A stretch of 64,000 nucleotides of DNA from Eucalyptus grandis. Taxonomy: Eukaryota > Streptophyta > Magnoliopsida > Myrtales > Myrtaceae. Every line of letters starts with the position of its first letter. Position 1 is the first letter of the stretch. The notes below the pieces were generated by a model. The model was not told the origin of the DNA, searched no databases, and was given only the letters and a program-made list of their open reading frames with translations. Positions 63,241-64,000 of this stretch are shown here, piece after piece. Position numbers and translations under genes: made by a program. Location of the stretch: assembly GCF_016545825.1 (NCBI RefSeq), contig NC_052621.1, positions 830,199 to 894,198 on the forward strand, in the 5' to 3' direction.

Positions 63241-63829
63241 TCAACTCTTCGTGACAATTGAGAACTATCCTCTATTTATAGAGGAACTAATACAGAGGAA
63301 ATAGAATAAGTATTAAAGACATGGGAACTACCTAATTTTTCAATTTCTAGTGTGGAGATAGCCCTCTAGTTTGGACGATATACTTGTAGATGTCCAAAGT
63401 CGTGACACTTAAAGCACTTGCTATTTTCACCATTTAATTCTTTTTGGCACTCTTTAACGAACTCAAGGGGCTTATATATGTTGTTTCCTACTTCAAAGTA
63501 TTCTCAACCTAATTAGAACAAGCATCCTTAAAGAAGGGTGTACCTTTAGTTAAAGGCTTAGCTGAATATATTTTGGCACCCTTTAGTCATGTCTCTAGGA
63601 GGGTGAGGGCTTTCTTCATTTACTGCCAGAGATCCTTTATTGCACGACCATGCCTTTCGTTGTTGACTTGGTCCAAAGCCAAGCCTCTTAGAATCTTATC
63701 AACCTAGTTTTTTTACTTTTTTTTTTTTTTTTTAAAGAGAGTCTGAAATAGGATGGGAGGTGGGTAATAGAAGAAATCACTCAAAATAAGTTCAATCTCG
63801 AGATTTGATACTAACTTGATGAGTGTGTA

Positions 63830-64000
63830 GAACAAGTGATCCCAAAATGGGGGTTTGCATGGTTATGTGCATGGACAAGTGTGTTGAGAAAAATTAGATT
63901 AAGAAGGTTCACCATCAAAGCATAAAAGCACAAGTCACCGGCTAAGGTGCAAACGATTACTCCATCGTTCAAGGATACAGAACTGTTTGATTCACCACTA
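63830..64000 (-). repeat. Copy 2 of the same repeat, cut by the window edge
   Basis: It matches 62978-63180 with about 35 bases missing in the middle. The repeat continues beyond the window, so its full length is unknown. Confidence 0.55.

Overview
The window is nuclear DNA of a flowering plant. The coding exons are interrupted by GT-AG introns, the intergenic DNA is AT-rich and full of microsatellites, MITE-like foldbacks, SINEs and LTR pieces, and every recognisable protein belongs to a plant family: a TDBD/EAR corepressor-type protein, a TIP aquaporin, an ABCB20-like transporter and a CHX antiporter. It looks like a woody eudicot, perhaps Myrtales, but the genus cannot be fixed from this sequence alone.

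Layout. (1) About 1.6-25 kb is a tandem segmental duplication. Unit A (about 1.6-9.7 kb) and unit B (about 15.5-23.5 kb) each carry one minus-strand gene of four main coding exons, whose product has an EAR-type LxLxL motif and a C-terminal Tify-domain-binding (TDBD) domain. Upstream of gene A the leader and first-exon region is duplicated once more (A2, about 9.7-13.7 kb), so two similar candidate promoters lie in series in front of one gene. The gene A model starts on an ATG that sits exactly at a splice donor. Gene B has lost that ATG and its exon acceptor and has a 7-base deletion in the next exon, but has an internal in-frame ATG that gene A lacks. (2) 25-27 kb holds DNA-transposon-like elements, including a SINE nested in a foldback element. 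(3) 27.3-28.7 kb is a complete three-exon TIP1-type aquaporin gene (252 aa, minus strand). (4) 28.8-37.2 kb is intergenic with MITEs, a second SINE, long AT and CAA microsatellites and a TIR element carrying an internal 0.45 kb tandem duplication. (5) 37.2-49.6 kb is a complete eleven-exon ABCB20/ABCB6-type full-size ABC transporter (1410 aa, minus strand). Its 3.75 kb fourth intron contains a 1.54 kb LTR retrotransposon that keeps only a decayed Gag, with matching 5-bp target duplications. (6) 50-64 kb is repeat-rich and has no intact gene. A cation/H+ exchanger (CHX) pseudogene lies at 53.5-56.4 kb, followed by two roughly 1 kb TIR elements and LTR-like repeats at the right edge.

Nothing suggests that these genes form one pathway. 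The aquaporin and the ABC transporter are ordinary single genes. The most unusual part is the TDBD duplication, with its stacked promoters and changed start codons.

Exon limits were read by eye from splice consensus, reading phase and remembered family sequences. No alignment or database search was run.
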